Notes: generated by a model from the sequence alone, not told the origin. A DNA stretch of 48,033 bases from an uncultured Saprospiraceae bacterium (GCA_937942435.1 CALDEM010000036.1:1-48033); one strand, 5' to 3'; shown: positions 7,728-17,001, counted from the stretch's first letter. Made by a program: numbers and translations.

Positions 7728-10700
7728 ATGAAAAAGACGATCATGAAACACTTATTTGGCTTGACCATAGTCACCATCATCCTTCTAACCTCTTGCAGCA
7801 CTCCTACTTCTAACAAAGTTCTAGTCTTTAGTAAGACTGAAGGGTTTAGACATGAGTCTATAGAAGCAGGCATCGCTATGTTTCAAGAGCTAGGTGTTAG
7901 CGAGGGATTTGAGATGGATGCAACAGAAGATGCATTGGCATTCACTGCGCGTAATCTTGCACAGTATAAGGTGGTTGTGTTTCTCAATACTACAGGAGAC
8001 ATATTTGACGCAAGTCAGCAGATCGCTTTCCAAAGGTTTATACAAGCAGGTGGCGGATACCTTGGTGTACACGCTGCAGCAGATACAGAATATGACTGGC
8101 CGTGGTATGGTAAGCTGGTCGGAGGATACTTCAATGGTCATCCCAACGGCCCCAATGTCCGTGATGGATCATTGGATAAGACAGAGCATGTGCACGTAAG
8201 TACGGCTCATCTACCAGATCGCTGGGATCGTACAGATGAGTGGTACAACTACAAATCACTCAATCCAGGTATCACGTCAGTGCTCAATCTCGACGAGACT
8301 TCTTATGAAGGAGGCACCAATGGGGAGTATCATCCGATGGCCTGGTATCATGAGTATGATGGCGGGCGAGCATACTACTCAGGTGGTGGACATACAGACG
8401 AATCGTATAGCGATGAAAACTTCAGAAAGCATATCATGGGTGCGCTGGACTGGACGATGGGTGATAAAAGACCAGTAGACTTTAGTAAGTCGTCAGTTAT
8501 GCCAGAGGAAAATCGATTTGTCAAAAACGAACTGGACAGCTACTTCAACGAGCCGATGGAGTTAGACTTACTACCTGACGGTCGCATCGTATTCATAGAG
8601 CGCAAAGGAGCGATCAAGGTATATGATCCCGCTACAGAATCGACAAGGGCCGTAACGAAGGTAGATGTATATAGCGGAGAAGAAGACGGCTTGATAGGTA
8701 TGGCCGTCGATCCTAACTATGCAGATACGAAGCATATCTTCTTATGCTACTCTCACCCCACAGATATCAAGCAAAATGTATCACGATTTACCTTTGACCC
8801 TGACGCGGCCTCTGAGGATCAAGTACTTCAAGATGAGGTATTGATATTTGATGTGCTGACACAGCGAGAAGAGTGCTGCCACAGCGGTGGCTCTATAGAG
8901 TTTGATCACAATGGTTATCTGTGGGCTTCATTTGGAGACAACACCAATCCTCATCAATCAGGTGGTCATAGCCCATCGGATGAGCGAGCTGGCAGAGGAC
9001 CATTTGACGCACAGAAGTCATCCGCTAATACTGATGACCTTAGAGGTAAGATCCTTAGAATCAAGGTCAACGCTGATGGTTCTTATGATATCCCTGACGG
9101 CAATCTTTTTCCTAAAGATGGTTCTGCAGGGCGACCTGAGATCTATGTGATGGGTTGTCGTAATCCGTTTAGATTTTCAATCGATCCGGAGACCAACTAT
9201 GTCTACTGGGGTGAAGTCGGACCTGATGCGCGGGAGGATACAGACGGTCGTGGACCACGCGGATATGATGAGATGAATCAAGCTAAAGGGCCAGGAAACT
9301 TTGGTTGGCCACTCTTCATAGGCGACAACAAACCGTACAACGAGTGGGACTTTGCAGCCAATACTTCAGGTGCGCAATATGACCCAGCCAAACCCATCAA
9401 TAACTCCCCTAACAATACTGGATCTCAAGAACTACCGCCAGCCCAGAAAGCGATGATCTGGTATCCATATGCTAAGTCAGAGGAGTTTCCAATGGTGGGC
9501 AGCGGTGGACGTAATGCCATGGCAGGGCCTGTCTATCACGCTGATAGATATCAAGAATATCCTAATCGGTTTCCAGATTACTATGATGATAAAGTATTCC
9601 TCTATGATTGGATGAGGGGATGGATGATGGCTGTATCATTTGATGAAAATGGAGACATGGCATCTATGGAGCCCTTTATGCCATCCAACAAATGGAATAA
9701 CTTAATGGATGTTGTCATGGGCCCAGAAGGTGACTTTTATACTTTAGAATATGGTTCTGGATGGTTCTCCGCTAATGAGAATGCCATCCTCAGTCATGTA
9801 ACTTATAACCCTGGCAATCGATCTCCTCAAGCAAAATTGAAAGCCAGTGAGACTGCTCAGGCGATTCCATTTGCAGTACAATTTGACGCATCAGAATCCA
9901 CAGATGCCGATGCCGACGAGTTGACATATACTTGGGACTTTGGTGATGGCGGCACTGGTACAGGCGTTAAACCAGAGCATACATATACAACTGCCGGCAC
10001 ATACACAGCACAAGTGACGATCACTGATCAAGCAGGCGGTGAGTCTAAGTCTTCAGTCAAGATCCTTGCGGGAAATACGCCTCCGGAAGTCAACATCGCA
10101 CTAAAGGGAAATCAAAACTTCTACTTCCCAGGTCAGCCACTTAATTACGAAGTCTTGGCATCAGATGTAGAAGATGGCAACATCGATCCCAACAGTATAG
10201 CGCTCAGCGTAGACTACTTAGAGATGGGCTATGATATGACTTCAATCGCACAAGGGCACATGGCCTTATCTGAGCTTAAGTCTGGACACCCTGGACAACA
10301 ATTGATTAGTGAGTCAGACTGTGTCAGTTGCCATAAGGTTGAAGGTGTTTCGGTTGGACCGAGCTATAAATCCATCAGCGACAAATACAATGGTGAGAAG
10401 GGAAGAAAGAGTATAAAGATCGCTTACCTCACTGAGAAGATCATAAAAGGTGGAGGTGGCGTCTGGGGAGAAACGGCAATGGCAGCACACCCAGATATCA
10501 AACCAAAGGATGCTTCCAAAATGGCCAACTACATCATGTCCTTAGGACAAGAGGAAGAAAAGTTAGCTCTCCCCAGTTCAGGTACATACACGCTCGATGT
10601 TCCGAAAGGCAAGAAGCCAGGAGGCAAGTTTGTACTGATGGCTTCTTACACTGATAAAGGCGCAGATGGGATCGAACCACTCAGAACATTTTCTAACATC

Positions 10701-11123
10701 ATACTAAGAGATGCAACTGTATCAGCGATAGATTATAGTCATGTAGAGAATGCTACTAACATGAAAGTAACAGAGCAAATGGTACCAGGCCTGGAAGAAC
10801 CATTTGACATAGTGATCTGTAACGATGGTGCGCATATCGAATATAGCGATATCGATCTCACAGGTATCAATCAAGTTGTCATGGCTGCAAGTGCTCCGGC
10901 GATGTTTGCCGCCGGAGGTAGTTTTGATATCTACTTAGATGATATAAAAAATGATCCTGTATACTCTGGTAAGATCAATACTAGTATGCAGATGGCTCAA
11001 GCGGAAACATTTGTAATTCCGTTAAAGGGACAAACTGGCGTGCACAAGTTTATTGCAGTTTACAAAAGTGCCAAAGAGGGCTCGCCTGTTGGCACTTTGA
11101 TGAACTGGACGTTTATGCCGTAG
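7728..11123 (+). CDS. Multidomain lipoprotein: ThuA, PQQ-type sugar dehydrogenase, PKD, cytochrome c, CBM6-like
   Basis: About 1131 residues from the chosen ATG; a GTG 36 bp upstream (7692) would add 12 residues but spoil the signal peptide. The lipobox LLTSC (about residue 20) predicts an outer-membrane or periplasmic lipoprotein. Domains in order: ThuA-like glutamine-amidotransferase fold (about 25-245, VHAAADTEYDWPWYG, HPMAWYHEYDGGRAYY); a soluble glucose/sorbosone dehydrogenase beta-propeller (about 270-690); PKD (about 700-785, YTWDFGDGGTGTG); cytochrome c with C865-V-S-C868-H; and a CBM6-like C-terminus (about 985-1130). The likely role is periplasmic oxidation of a carbohydrate with electrons passed to the attached haem. 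Such fusions are known in Bacteroidota; the substrate is not evident. It stands alone. Confidence 0.92.
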   Translation: MKKTIMKHLFGLTIVTIILLTSCSTPTSNKVLVFSKTEGFRHESIEAGIAMFQELGVSEGFEMDATEDALAFTARNLAQYKVVVFLNTTGDIFDASQQIAFQRFIQAGGGYLGVHAAADTEYDWPWYGKLVGGYFNGHPNGPNVRDGSLDKTEHVHVSTAHLPDRWDRTDEWYNYKSLNPGITSVLNLDETSYEGGTNGEYHPMAWYHEYDGGRAYYSGGGHTDESYSDENFRKHIMGALDWTMGDKRPVDFSKSSVMPEENRFVKNELDSYFNEPMELDLLPDGRIVFIERKGAIKVYDPATESTRAVTKVDVYSGEEDGLIGMAVDPNYADTKHIFLCYSHPTDIKQNVSRFTFDPDAASEDQVLQDEVLIFDVLTQREECCHSGGSIEFDHNGYLWASFGDNTNPHQSGGHSPSDERAGRGPFDAQKSSANTDDLRGKILRIKVNADGSYDIPDGNLFPKDGSAGRPEIYVMGCRNPFRFSIDPETNYVYWGEVGPDAREDTDGRGPRGYDEMNQAKGPGNFGWPLFIGDNKPYNEWDFAANTSGAQYDPAKPINNSPNNTGSQELPPAQKAMIWYPYAKSEEFPMVGSGGRNAMAGPVYHADRYQEYPNRFPDYYDDKVFLYDWMRGWMMAVSFDENGDMASMEPFMPSNKWNNLMDVVMGPEGDFYTLEYGSGWFSANENAILSHVTYNPGNRSPQAKLKASETAQAIPFAVQFDASESTDADADELTYTWDFGDGGTGTGVKPEHTYTTAGTYTAQVTITDQAGGESKSSVKILAGNTPPEVNIALKGNQNFYFPGQPLNYEVLASDVEDGNIDPNSIALSVDYLEMGYDMTSIAQGHMALSELKSGHPGQQLISESDCVSCHKVEGVSVGPSYKSISDKYNGEKGRKSIKIAYLTEKIIKGGGGVWGETAMAAHPDIKPKDASKMANYIMSLGQEEEKLALPSSGTYTLDVPKGKKPGGKFVLMASYTDKGADGIEPLRTFSNIILRDATVSAIDYSHVENATNMKVTEQMVPGLEEPFDIVICNDGAHIEYSDIDLTGINQVVMAASAPAMFAAGGSFDIYLDDIKNDPVYSGKINTSMQMAQAETFVIPLKGQTGVHKFIAVYKSAKEGSPVGTLMNWTFMP

Positions 11124-11148
11124 GAGTACGAACTAATTAAAACTATAA

Positions 11149-11187
11149 AAGCCGAGTTTGCTTCTTACAGAGAAGGGAGTTCGGCTT
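11149..11187 (+). terminator. Hairpin after the ThuA-dehydrogenase gene
   Basis: Outer stem AAGCCGA (11149-11155) pairs with TCGGCTT (11181-11187). An inner stem CTTCT (11161-11165) pairs with AGAAG (11171-11175), the two separated by an unpaired internal loop. It starts 26 bp after the stop codon. No T run follows, so termination is inferred from structure and position only. Confidence 0.5.
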
Positions 11188-11320
11188 ATAGATCTTAATT
11201 CTAGATTGTAGTCTTCTCTAACATATATGACAGACTTATACACAATAACTAGGAGCAGCCCAATCTGCATTCTCAAAGTTTTATTGACAGAATCGCCTTT
11301 GGCCCTTATAATCAAAGAAA

Positions 11321-11899
11321 ATGTCTGAACTCAAAAAACACATAATCGAAACCTTTGGTTTTACCGAACGTGAATTTATCAGTATTCAGGATTTCTTTGA
11401 ACGCAAGAAGATTAAGAAAGGAGGGTACTTCTTAAAAGAAGGTAACCTTGTAAGGCACATAGGGTTTGTAGAAAAAGGAATACTTAGAGAGTTTTTAATT
11501 ACAAATGAAAAGGAAGTTACTAAGTGGCTTTCTGCAAGTGGAAATTTTGCTGTTGATCTATCAGCATTTCTATTTAACCAAAAGTCAAAAGTTAACTACC
11601 AAGCTATTGATGATGTTGACATATTAACGCTGTCAAAAGAGAACTACGATCAAATCGCTCTTAAGGCACCAAGGTGGGACAAACTGGAAAAGATGTTCTT
11701 AGTCAAATGTTTTGCAGTATTGGAACAAAGAGTAATTACCCATCTATCAATGAACGCAGAGGAAAGATATAAGTATTTTTTCAACTTACATCCGGATCTG
11801 TTCAATCAAGTACCCTTGATTTATATAGCCTCTATGCTGGGCATGACTCCTGAAACATTGAGTAGAATAAGAAAAAAAAGGATAACCAAATTTTCTTGA
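11321..11899 (+). CDS. Crp/Fnr-family transcriptional regulator
   Basis: 192 residues. The N-terminal cyclic-nucleotide-binding-like beta-roll (about 20-115: KKGGYFLKEGNLVRHIGFVEKG, ILREFLITNEKEVTKWL) is followed by a dimerisation helix and a C-terminal HTH (IASMLGMTPETLSRIRKK, about 170-187). This is the small Crp/Fnr type common in Bacteroidota. No cysteine cluster for an FNR-type iron-sulfur centre is visible, and the ligand is unknown. Its stop TGA (11897-11899) is close to the next gene, which begins 53 bp later at the preferred ATG, or overlaps it at a TTG (11896). This pairing suggests it may regulate, or be co-expressed with, the SRPBCC protein. Confidence 0.9.
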   Translation: MSELKKHIIETFGFTEREFISIQDFFERKKIKKGGYFLKEGNLVRHIGFVEKGILREFLITNEKEVTKWLSASGNFAVDLSAFLFNQKSKVNYQAIDDVDILTLSKENYDQIALKAPRWDKLEKMFLVKCFAVLEQRVITHLSMNAEERYKYFFNLHPDLFNQVPLIYIASMLGMTPETLSRIRKKRITKFS

Positions 11900-11952
11900 C
11901 ATATATCAAGTCAACAGAGTATAAAGTTGCTGAGCTTTGTCGAAAGACATCA

Positions 11953-12462
11953 ATGAAGCGGGTTATGATTCTAATTTCTCTAATTACTTTGGGCACAACC
12001 ATCCAAGGGCAAAATCAAGTCAATGTGGTCATTAATCAAAAAGCGCCAGTAGTCCAATCCAATGAAATTTACATCAACACAACACCAGAAAAAGTATGGA
12101 AGGTATTGACCAATATTGAGAATTGGGATGAGTGGAACAACAAAATAAATAAATCTAAGCTACAAGAGAAGCTTAAAGTCGGCGCCACTTTTACTTGGAA
12201 AACCAACGGAAGTAAAATCAAATCAAAGATTCATACATTCAACACGAATCAAGTTCTTGGATGGACTGGCAAAACACTTGGAGCAAGAGCGATACACAAT
12301 TGGTATATAGAGCCATCAGAACAGGGAACATTGGTTAAGGTGGAAGAAAGTATGGAAGGTTGGATAGTCAAACTAATGAAAAAGAAAATTAATAAAACAC
12401 TCAAAGAAGATATGACACATTGGTTGGAACAACTGAAAACAAAAAGTGAATCTGGTATATAG
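11953..12462 (+). CDS. Exported SRPBCC (START/polyketide cyclase-like) protein
   Basis: 169 residues from ATG 11953. The SRPBCC fold is indicated by EIYINTTPEKVWKVLTNIENWDEWN, the central beta-strands (GATFTWKTNGSKIKSKIHTF) and the final long helix (LKEDMTHWLEQLKTK). I chose the ATG that gives a clean signal peptide (MKRVMILISLITLGTTIQGQ); a TTG at 11896 would extend the protein by 19 residues but bury the signal sequence. The family binds hydrophobic ligands or acts as small cyclases; no substrate can be named. It directly follows the Crp/Fnr regulator. Confidence 0.8.
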   Translation: MKRVMILISLITLGTTIQGQNQVNVVINQKAPVVQSNEIYINTTPEKVWKVLTNIENWDEWNNKINKSKLQEKLKVGATFTWKTNGSKIKSKIHTFNTNQVLGWTGKTLGARAIHNWYIEPSEQGTLVKVEESMEGWIVKLMKKKINKTLKEDMTHWLEQLKTKSESGI

Positions 12463-12559
12463 CATTATGAAGTTCATCACCTACTGCGGAGCGGTGATCA
12501 CTTAACAATTGTGAAAAGCGTAGGGCTTTTATACTCTTTGCACTATTTGCCACCTAGTA

Positions 12560-12574
12560 TCCTTACTATAAGGA
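12560..12574. terminator. Short hairpin between convergent genes
   Basis: TCCTTA-cta-TAAGGA, a 6-bp stem with a 3-base loop, lies between the SRPBCC gene (plus) and the broken lipoprotein gene (minus). A run of T follows at 12584-12588. A weak candidate for a terminator on the plus strand. Confidence 0.3.
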
Positions 12575-12637
12575 AAAGGAAGTTTTTGTAGTACAGATAA
12601 ATATGTACTTATACAGATTTGTGCACAACTCGCCAGT

Positions 12638-13834
12638 TCAATTCAATATTTTTTTACCTGTCTCTGGGATTACGATTGACAAAGACTTTGATGCTCCATT
12701 AGCGCTCAGCATTACCGCGTCGAACTTGCCTGGAGGCGAGAAAAGAACGGCATCCTTAGATGCTTCAGTAACTTCAACGACATCATATGGTATTGCATCA
12801 GCATTCTGATCTCCATCTCCCATAGCAAATACCATAACTGGAAGTTTCAAACCTGATTTTGAAACATCAACGCTTACGAGCTCATTGCCGCTACTCGCTA
12901 GCCACGATGGGCGTCCTTGATAAAACTCAGAACGTGGATGAAAGACATGAATATCATTCCAATCTGGGACATATTTTTTGTCGTAGTAAGATTCTCCTAT
13001 ACCATTAACAAATACAACAGGTTCAATAACACTTATATTCTTATATAGAAACGACTCATAATATGCGGATGTCTTTTCTGTATAAGTTAACTGACCAATT
13101 GTTAGTGGATTAACATTAAGTTCTTCGCTAATTTTATTTGCCAATGTCCTCCCTATAGATTCATGAAGTTGAGCTTCTATAGAGTGTACGCTTGAAATAT
13201 AAATTAGAATTTTCTCATCAGGGAACTGCTCCATTCGGTTCCTTAGTTCTTCTACCTGTTCACTATCCTTGATTCCAAAAGAATCTACTTTAAATATAGT
13301 ATATCCCAAATCCAAAGCTCTTCTGATCAAATTAGCAAATCGAGGTTCTTTCCCTTTTACATTATCAAGATATCTAAGATCATCTCCAGGAAGAATATCT
13401 TGACATATGCCTTCCAAACCCAGATGGCGATAACCTTTGTCATATAGCCCTTCTAACAAATTAGTGACAAATACAGGATACAGCGCCATCCTATACCCTC
13501 CATTGATCATCGTGATTGATGTTGTTCCAGCTTGTTCAATGATGAATTCATCAGCAGGAAAAGCCGAGTATTCCTTCGCAAAATTCTCTAAATAATTAGT
13601 TCCATAGTCTTTAGGAGGGCAACCCCCACTATTAAATTTTAAAGACTTCTCATATTGACCGATAGACGAAAATTCAGTTGCCCTATCCAGATCAGCAATT
13701 GGAAGCTCAAGAATCTCTGAAGAAAAAAGATAGTTTTCTGATAAGCCATTGATCTACTGTTGATTCTGGGAACAGGATAGAAGCATTAAAGAAAAAAACA
13801 TGAATACTATTTGGCGCACATTGATTTTTCTCAT
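12638..13834 (-). pseudogene. Erythromycin-esterase/TraB-like lipoprotein gene interrupted by TAG
   Basis: A continuous reading frame of about 398 codons runs from ATG at 13834 to 12638, broken once by TAG at 13754-13756 (codon 27). The part before the stop is a perfect lipoprotein signal (MRKINVRQIVFMFFSLMLLS, then C and SQNQQ); the part after it continues in the same frame through ELPIADLDRATEFSSIG to the core LLEGLYDKGYRHLGLEGI. The core resembles Bacteroidota proteins of the erythromycin esterase / ChaN-TraB-like group that read GExH...LLxxLYDxGYRYLGLE. The expected GExH motif appears as INGGY here, so catalytic residues may also be gone. An internal ATG at 13510 would give a 290-residue protein without a signal. 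I call it a pseudogene, with a sequencing error or stop readthrough as alternatives. Confidence 0.7.
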
Positions 13835-14038
13835 GCTTTGTGGTTTACTTAAAACTAACTCTCTCTTAAATATAGATGCTAAAAATGAAGATTGGTTGTG
13901 TGTTGCCAAAAATATCAAGAAATAGATTGATTCAAATTATCAAATAACGTGGTCTAATCAACCGTCTGAGATTCGAAGCGTAACTCTATCCCTCGATAAT
14001 TAAAATACCTTTCTTGGAAGTGCCAATTGAAAAGAACC

Positions 14039-14454
14039 ATGCGAATCTTCCTTCTACTTATTGTCTGTCTTTCAACTGTGGTCGTCTATAGCCAAACCTA
14101 CAAAAGCGCTGTAGAAAACCAGTTACTGAGACCATAGAAAACTTCTATATCAGCGATCACACTGGGAGCATCAAACACAAAAAGCTATCCATGCACGAGA
14201 AAGGTGCTTACAGATATGTCAACAGAGATGGAGAGTATGCGGACAGTGTTTTCCGACTAGACTCTGATGACTCAGACACTAATTATAAAGAAGAGTTACT
14301 AAGCGTTGAGATTTATGGCCGACTTGCTATAGCCAAACTTCGATTAGAACAGTTTAGGAGTAAACAGATCGAGTATAAAGTGATGACCCTTCACAAGACT
14401 AAAGATGGATGGAAGATCACCAGCATAACTTGGGGCTTCGGGATAACACAATAA
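14039..14454 (+). pseudogene. Exported NTF2-like (lumazine-binding/SnoaL type) gene with a frameshift
   Basis: An ATG at 14039 opens a clean signal peptide (MRIFLLLIVCLSTVVVYSQ) that runs to YKSAVEN and stops at TAG 14135-14137. The neighbouring frame continues KPVTETIENFYISDHTGSIK and runs to 14454 with a typical NTF2-like pattern (beta-strands plus the ending KTKDGWKITSITWGFG). Restoring one A in the A4 run at 14115-14118 would join V-E-K-P-V-T-E in one frame, giving about 138 residues. It is therefore a single-base frameshift in a homopolymer, by real mutation, phase variation or sequencing error. A 87-residue piece from ATG 14191 stays open but lacks the export signal. It is divergent from the equally broken lipoprotein gene. 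Confidence 0.72.
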
Positions 14455-14612
14455 ATCTAACGACCAAATAGATAAAAGTTAGTCATCATCAGCAAGATGT
14501 AAAAACAACTGACATCATCGAAAATTCTCTTTGTTCAGTTTTACAGAATATTGATTTTTAGTAATATTGCCCTGTCAATTACCACACCATTTTTTTAACT
14601 AAAAGTACTGTT

Positions 14613-14726
14613 ATGGGAAAAGGTGACAAACGAACTGGCAAAGGCAAAAGAAGGATAGGATCCTATGGTAACAAAAGACCAAAGGTCAAGTCCAAAAGCC
14701 AATCTACTCAAGCCCCTACGGCTTAA
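14613..14726 (+). CDS. 30S ribosomal protein THX-like, 37 residues
   Basis: The product begins MGKGDKRTGKGKRRIGSYGN, followed by KRPKVKSKSQSTQAPTA. The start MGKGDKxTxxGKxxxGxYGxxRPK is the hallmark of the THX (bTHX) family, a small very basic protein that sits in the head of the 30S subunit in Thermus and is widespread in Bacteroidota. The gene is below common length cut-offs and is easily missed. An intrinsic-type hairpin follows at 14745, which supports it as an independent transcription unit. The leader is A/T-rich with no Shine-Dalgarno sequence, as expected for this phylum. Confidence 0.88.
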   Translation: MGKGDKRTGKGKRRIGSYGNKRPKVKSKSQSTQAPTA

Positions 14727-14744
14727 ATTGCCAGTATTACTACA

Positions 14745-14776
14745 AAAAGCTTATTCAGAGTGCTGATTAAGCTTTT
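14745..14776 (+). terminator. Terminator after THX-like gene
   Basis: AAAAGCTTA (14745-14753) pairs with TAAGCTTTT (14768-14776), a 9-bp perfect stem beginning 18 bp after the stop codon. The T-rich right arm continues into CTTATTTAT. Bidirectional use for the convergent gene ending at 14844 is possible. Confidence 0.65.
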
Positions 14777-14843
14777 CTTATTTATAGTACTACGGTAATC
14801 TATTTTACGCAGCACTCCTATTCTCAACATAGACATGATTCGA

Positions 14844-15896
14844 TTACTTACAGACAACTGATAAAGTCAGTTCTTCGAATACGACTTCTTTCTTCTGCTT
14901 CTCGATAGGGCGATCAAACAAATGATACAAGTTATTGCCTGCCAGATCTTCTAGTTGATATTCTAATTGTATCGTGTATATTCCTTTCTTCCATTTATCT
15001 ATAGGTGTGAAGTGGATAGTTGTTGTTTCGCTGTCATAGGTCAATGCTCCCTCTACTCTATGGCCATCAAGTGAAATACTAAATGCATCCAAGAGACTTC
15101 CGTAGTCTAAGTGATCATTGCTTGTGATCTTAAGTGGTTGACGTGTATCAGCTTGCAATGCTGCAACAACCCAATTGGCCAAAGCAGGTTTGGTTCTATC
15201 CGAATCAGTGGTTGTAAAAGTATGTCTAACTCCCCTTGCTATGGGTACACCATCCGCATCCTTAAGCGTATCAGCTATAAGAAGAGTATACTGACGATGA
15301 GGCTCAAAGACACTGCCTAAGTGTCGATTAGGACCTAACATTCTTTTCTGTCTGCCAGGTTCTATCCAAACCGTAAGCAAAGTGCCATCCTCAGATAGCA
15401 ATGGAGCACCAAGATGTAATATCGAACGATCTATCGGCTTACCTACATGATCCAAAAAATTGATGTGCTCATAAATCTTCACTGGATTTACAGGTTGAGA
15501 AAATTGGATATACCACTTTAAAATATTGGCTGGCACCTCATCAATAGATGGATAAATACCACTGACCGTCATCGCAGGCTGATCTTTGGATCTCTTTATC
15601 TCAAAATGAAAAAACTGATCATCGCAAACCAGTGTATATGGTGTCTCTTGATCAAAGGGCACCAGAGGTGTAAAAGTTGTAGAGACATCTCCCTTTTTAG
15701 TTGTTCCTATTATAGGAGTAGTGTTATGTACTCGATTATAATCAGCTATATCTCCTTTAAAAACTTTCAGCCCAGACGTAGCATAAGCATTGGAGATGCT
15801 AACGTGCGCGGTAGTATAAGAAAGGTTTTCTGGAGGTTGTTGTCCTGCAACCTTCAGAAAACCTATCAATAAAAAAATACCAAATATGTATCTCAA
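14844..15896 (-). CDS. Secreted protein with bacterial Ig-like (SbsA-type) domains
   Basis: 350 residues with a signal peptide (about 1-18, cleavage after VAGQ). Two repeats of the SbsA Ig-like type are visible: VSGIYPSIDEVPANILKWYI followed by QFSQPVNP (about 112-140), with the HTFTTTDSDR end (about 225-234), and a second region with LKITSNDHLDYGSLLDAFSI and the end TIQLEYQLEDLAGN (about 310-323). Enzyme motifs are absent. The final residues are VVCK, with no T9SS tail. It lies 7 bp after the upstream beta-propeller gene, so both are likely one transcript and may form a surface or periplasmic complex. Function unknown. Confidence 0.82.
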   Translation of the reverse strand: MRYIFGIFLLIGFLKVAGQQPPENLSYTTAHVSISNAYATSGLKVFKGDIADYNRVHNTTPIIGTTKKGDVSTTFTPLVPFDQETPYTLVCDDQFFHFEIKRSKDQPAMTVSGIYPSIDEVPANILKWYIQFSQPVNPVKIYEHINFLDHVGKPIDRSILHLGAPLLSEDGTLLTVWIEPGRQKRMLGPNRHLGSVFEPHRQYTLLIADTLKDADGVPIARGVRHTFTTTDSDRTKPALANWVVAALQADTRQPLKITSNDHLDYGSLLDAFSISLDGHRVEGALTYDSETTTIHFTPIDKWKKGIYTIQLEYQLEDLAGNNLYHLFDRPIEKQKKEVVFEELTLSVVCK

Positions 15897-15903
15897 CTTG
15901 TAA

Positions 15904-17001
15904 TTATAACCAACGGTTATTACTTGTTTTTAGTCCCAATATTCCATTTGCATCGCGCTGGATCATTACAAAAGTAGACTCATTCAATTTGTCTAATTGT
16001 TGCACATTGACAAAAGGTAGATTGATAAAATCAATACCTGCTGTACCTGCACGCTCTTGCACTTTCTCCGTAAGGGAATCACCAAAGCTCTCTATATCAG
16101 ACACCTTTATTTTCATAAGTGCTCTGTTAGAGTTAGCCATTAGGATGTAACGTTGGCCTTCTTTTTCCATTTCGATGATATCAAGAGGTGTATTCCAATT
16201 TCCCAACTCCGCAACTGTTCTACCCTTTATATGCTTACCATCTTCTAATTCATCAACTGGAAACACAACCAAAGGAGTGCAAGTATAACTTGCCAATATC
16301 TGTTGCTTGTTGTTGATAGTGACAGGTGTAAAAGTTTTGATTGGCGCATTAGTTTCATATTGGCCATGAGCAGCATGATATATCTCTAAGGAGCTTTGCA
16401 TATCATCTTCAGTAAATGGAAATGATATCGCTCTAAATGTGGAGGCAAACTCTGCATTGCTCAGCCCACTGACCATAACTTTCCCATCTGCATATCTTAA
16501 GTCAGAGATGGCCCACTTGCGAAGTGATCGTCCACGTCCGTCTTTTGCATCTACCGCTATGGCATTCTGAAGTTCTGTTTTAGAGTAGCTAACCACATCT
16601 ATGCTTACTGGCTCCAGCGTATTGTTATTAACTAAGAAGAGCAATGACTTACCAGAGCTGTGATTTACGGCCAAATAAACATTTTGATTAATTGGATCAA
16701 CGGCCATATCAATAATCTGAAACTGATCGCTTGTTGTACCTAATAGATTGCTCAGTTCTTGCTCCAAATCCTTTATAATCATACCATCATTGACCGCTTT
16801 CTTCTGGTCTGACAAATCAATAGCAACTACCTGTGCTGCTTCACTATCTCCAACAAATAGAATACTTTCAGGACCAAAGGCCATCGCATGGACGCTTTCG
16901 ATGCCTGGATCACCTGTTACAAAATCATCTGTAAAGTTGTTAGACCATAGCACTGAGCTCGTCATCAATAGGCTTAAAAAAAGTAAACTTAGGTGTCTCA
17001 T
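15904..17001 (-). CDS. Secreted beta-propeller-like protein
   Basis: About 365 residues from ATG 17001 (MRHLSLLFLSLLMTSSVLWS, a signal peptide). A TTG/GTG-type start at 17049 would add 16 unlikely residues. The chain has several strand blocks of propeller type: VHAMAFGPESILFVGDSEAA, IDMAVDPINQNVYLAVN, AISDLRYADGKVMVSGLSNA and QRYILMANSNRALMKI. No catalytic motif is seen. First gene of a two-gene operon with the SbsA-type Ig-like protein. The role could be binding or scaffolding outside the cell; I do not recognise a named family. Confidence 0.8.
   Translation of the reverse strand: MRHLSLLFLSLLMTSSVLWSNNFTDDFVTGDPGIESVHAMAFGPESILFVGDSEAAQVVAIDLSDQKKAVNDGMIIKDLEQELSNLLGTTSDQFQIIDMAVDPINQNVYLAVNHSSGKSLLFLVNNNTLEPVSIDVVSYSKTELQNAIAVDAKDGRGRSLRKWAISDLRYADGKVMVSGLSNAEFASTFRAISFPFTEDDMQSSLEIYHAAHGQYETNAPIKTFTPVTINNKQQILASYTCTPLVVFPVDELEDGKHIKGRTVAELGNWNTPLDIIEMEKEGQRYILMANSNRALMKIKVSDIESFGDSLTEKVQERAGTAGIDFINLPFVNVQQLDKLNESTFVMIQRDANGILGLKTSNNRWL

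Noticed and set aside
11133..11315. A minus-strand open frame of 60 codons behind the ThuA-dehydrogenase gene.
   Set aside because: It overlaps the terminator hairpin and has no start context or family features.
12603..12809. An open frame of 68 codons on the plus strand.
   Set aside because: It is antisense to the end of the erythromycin-esterase-like pseudogene and has no coding character.
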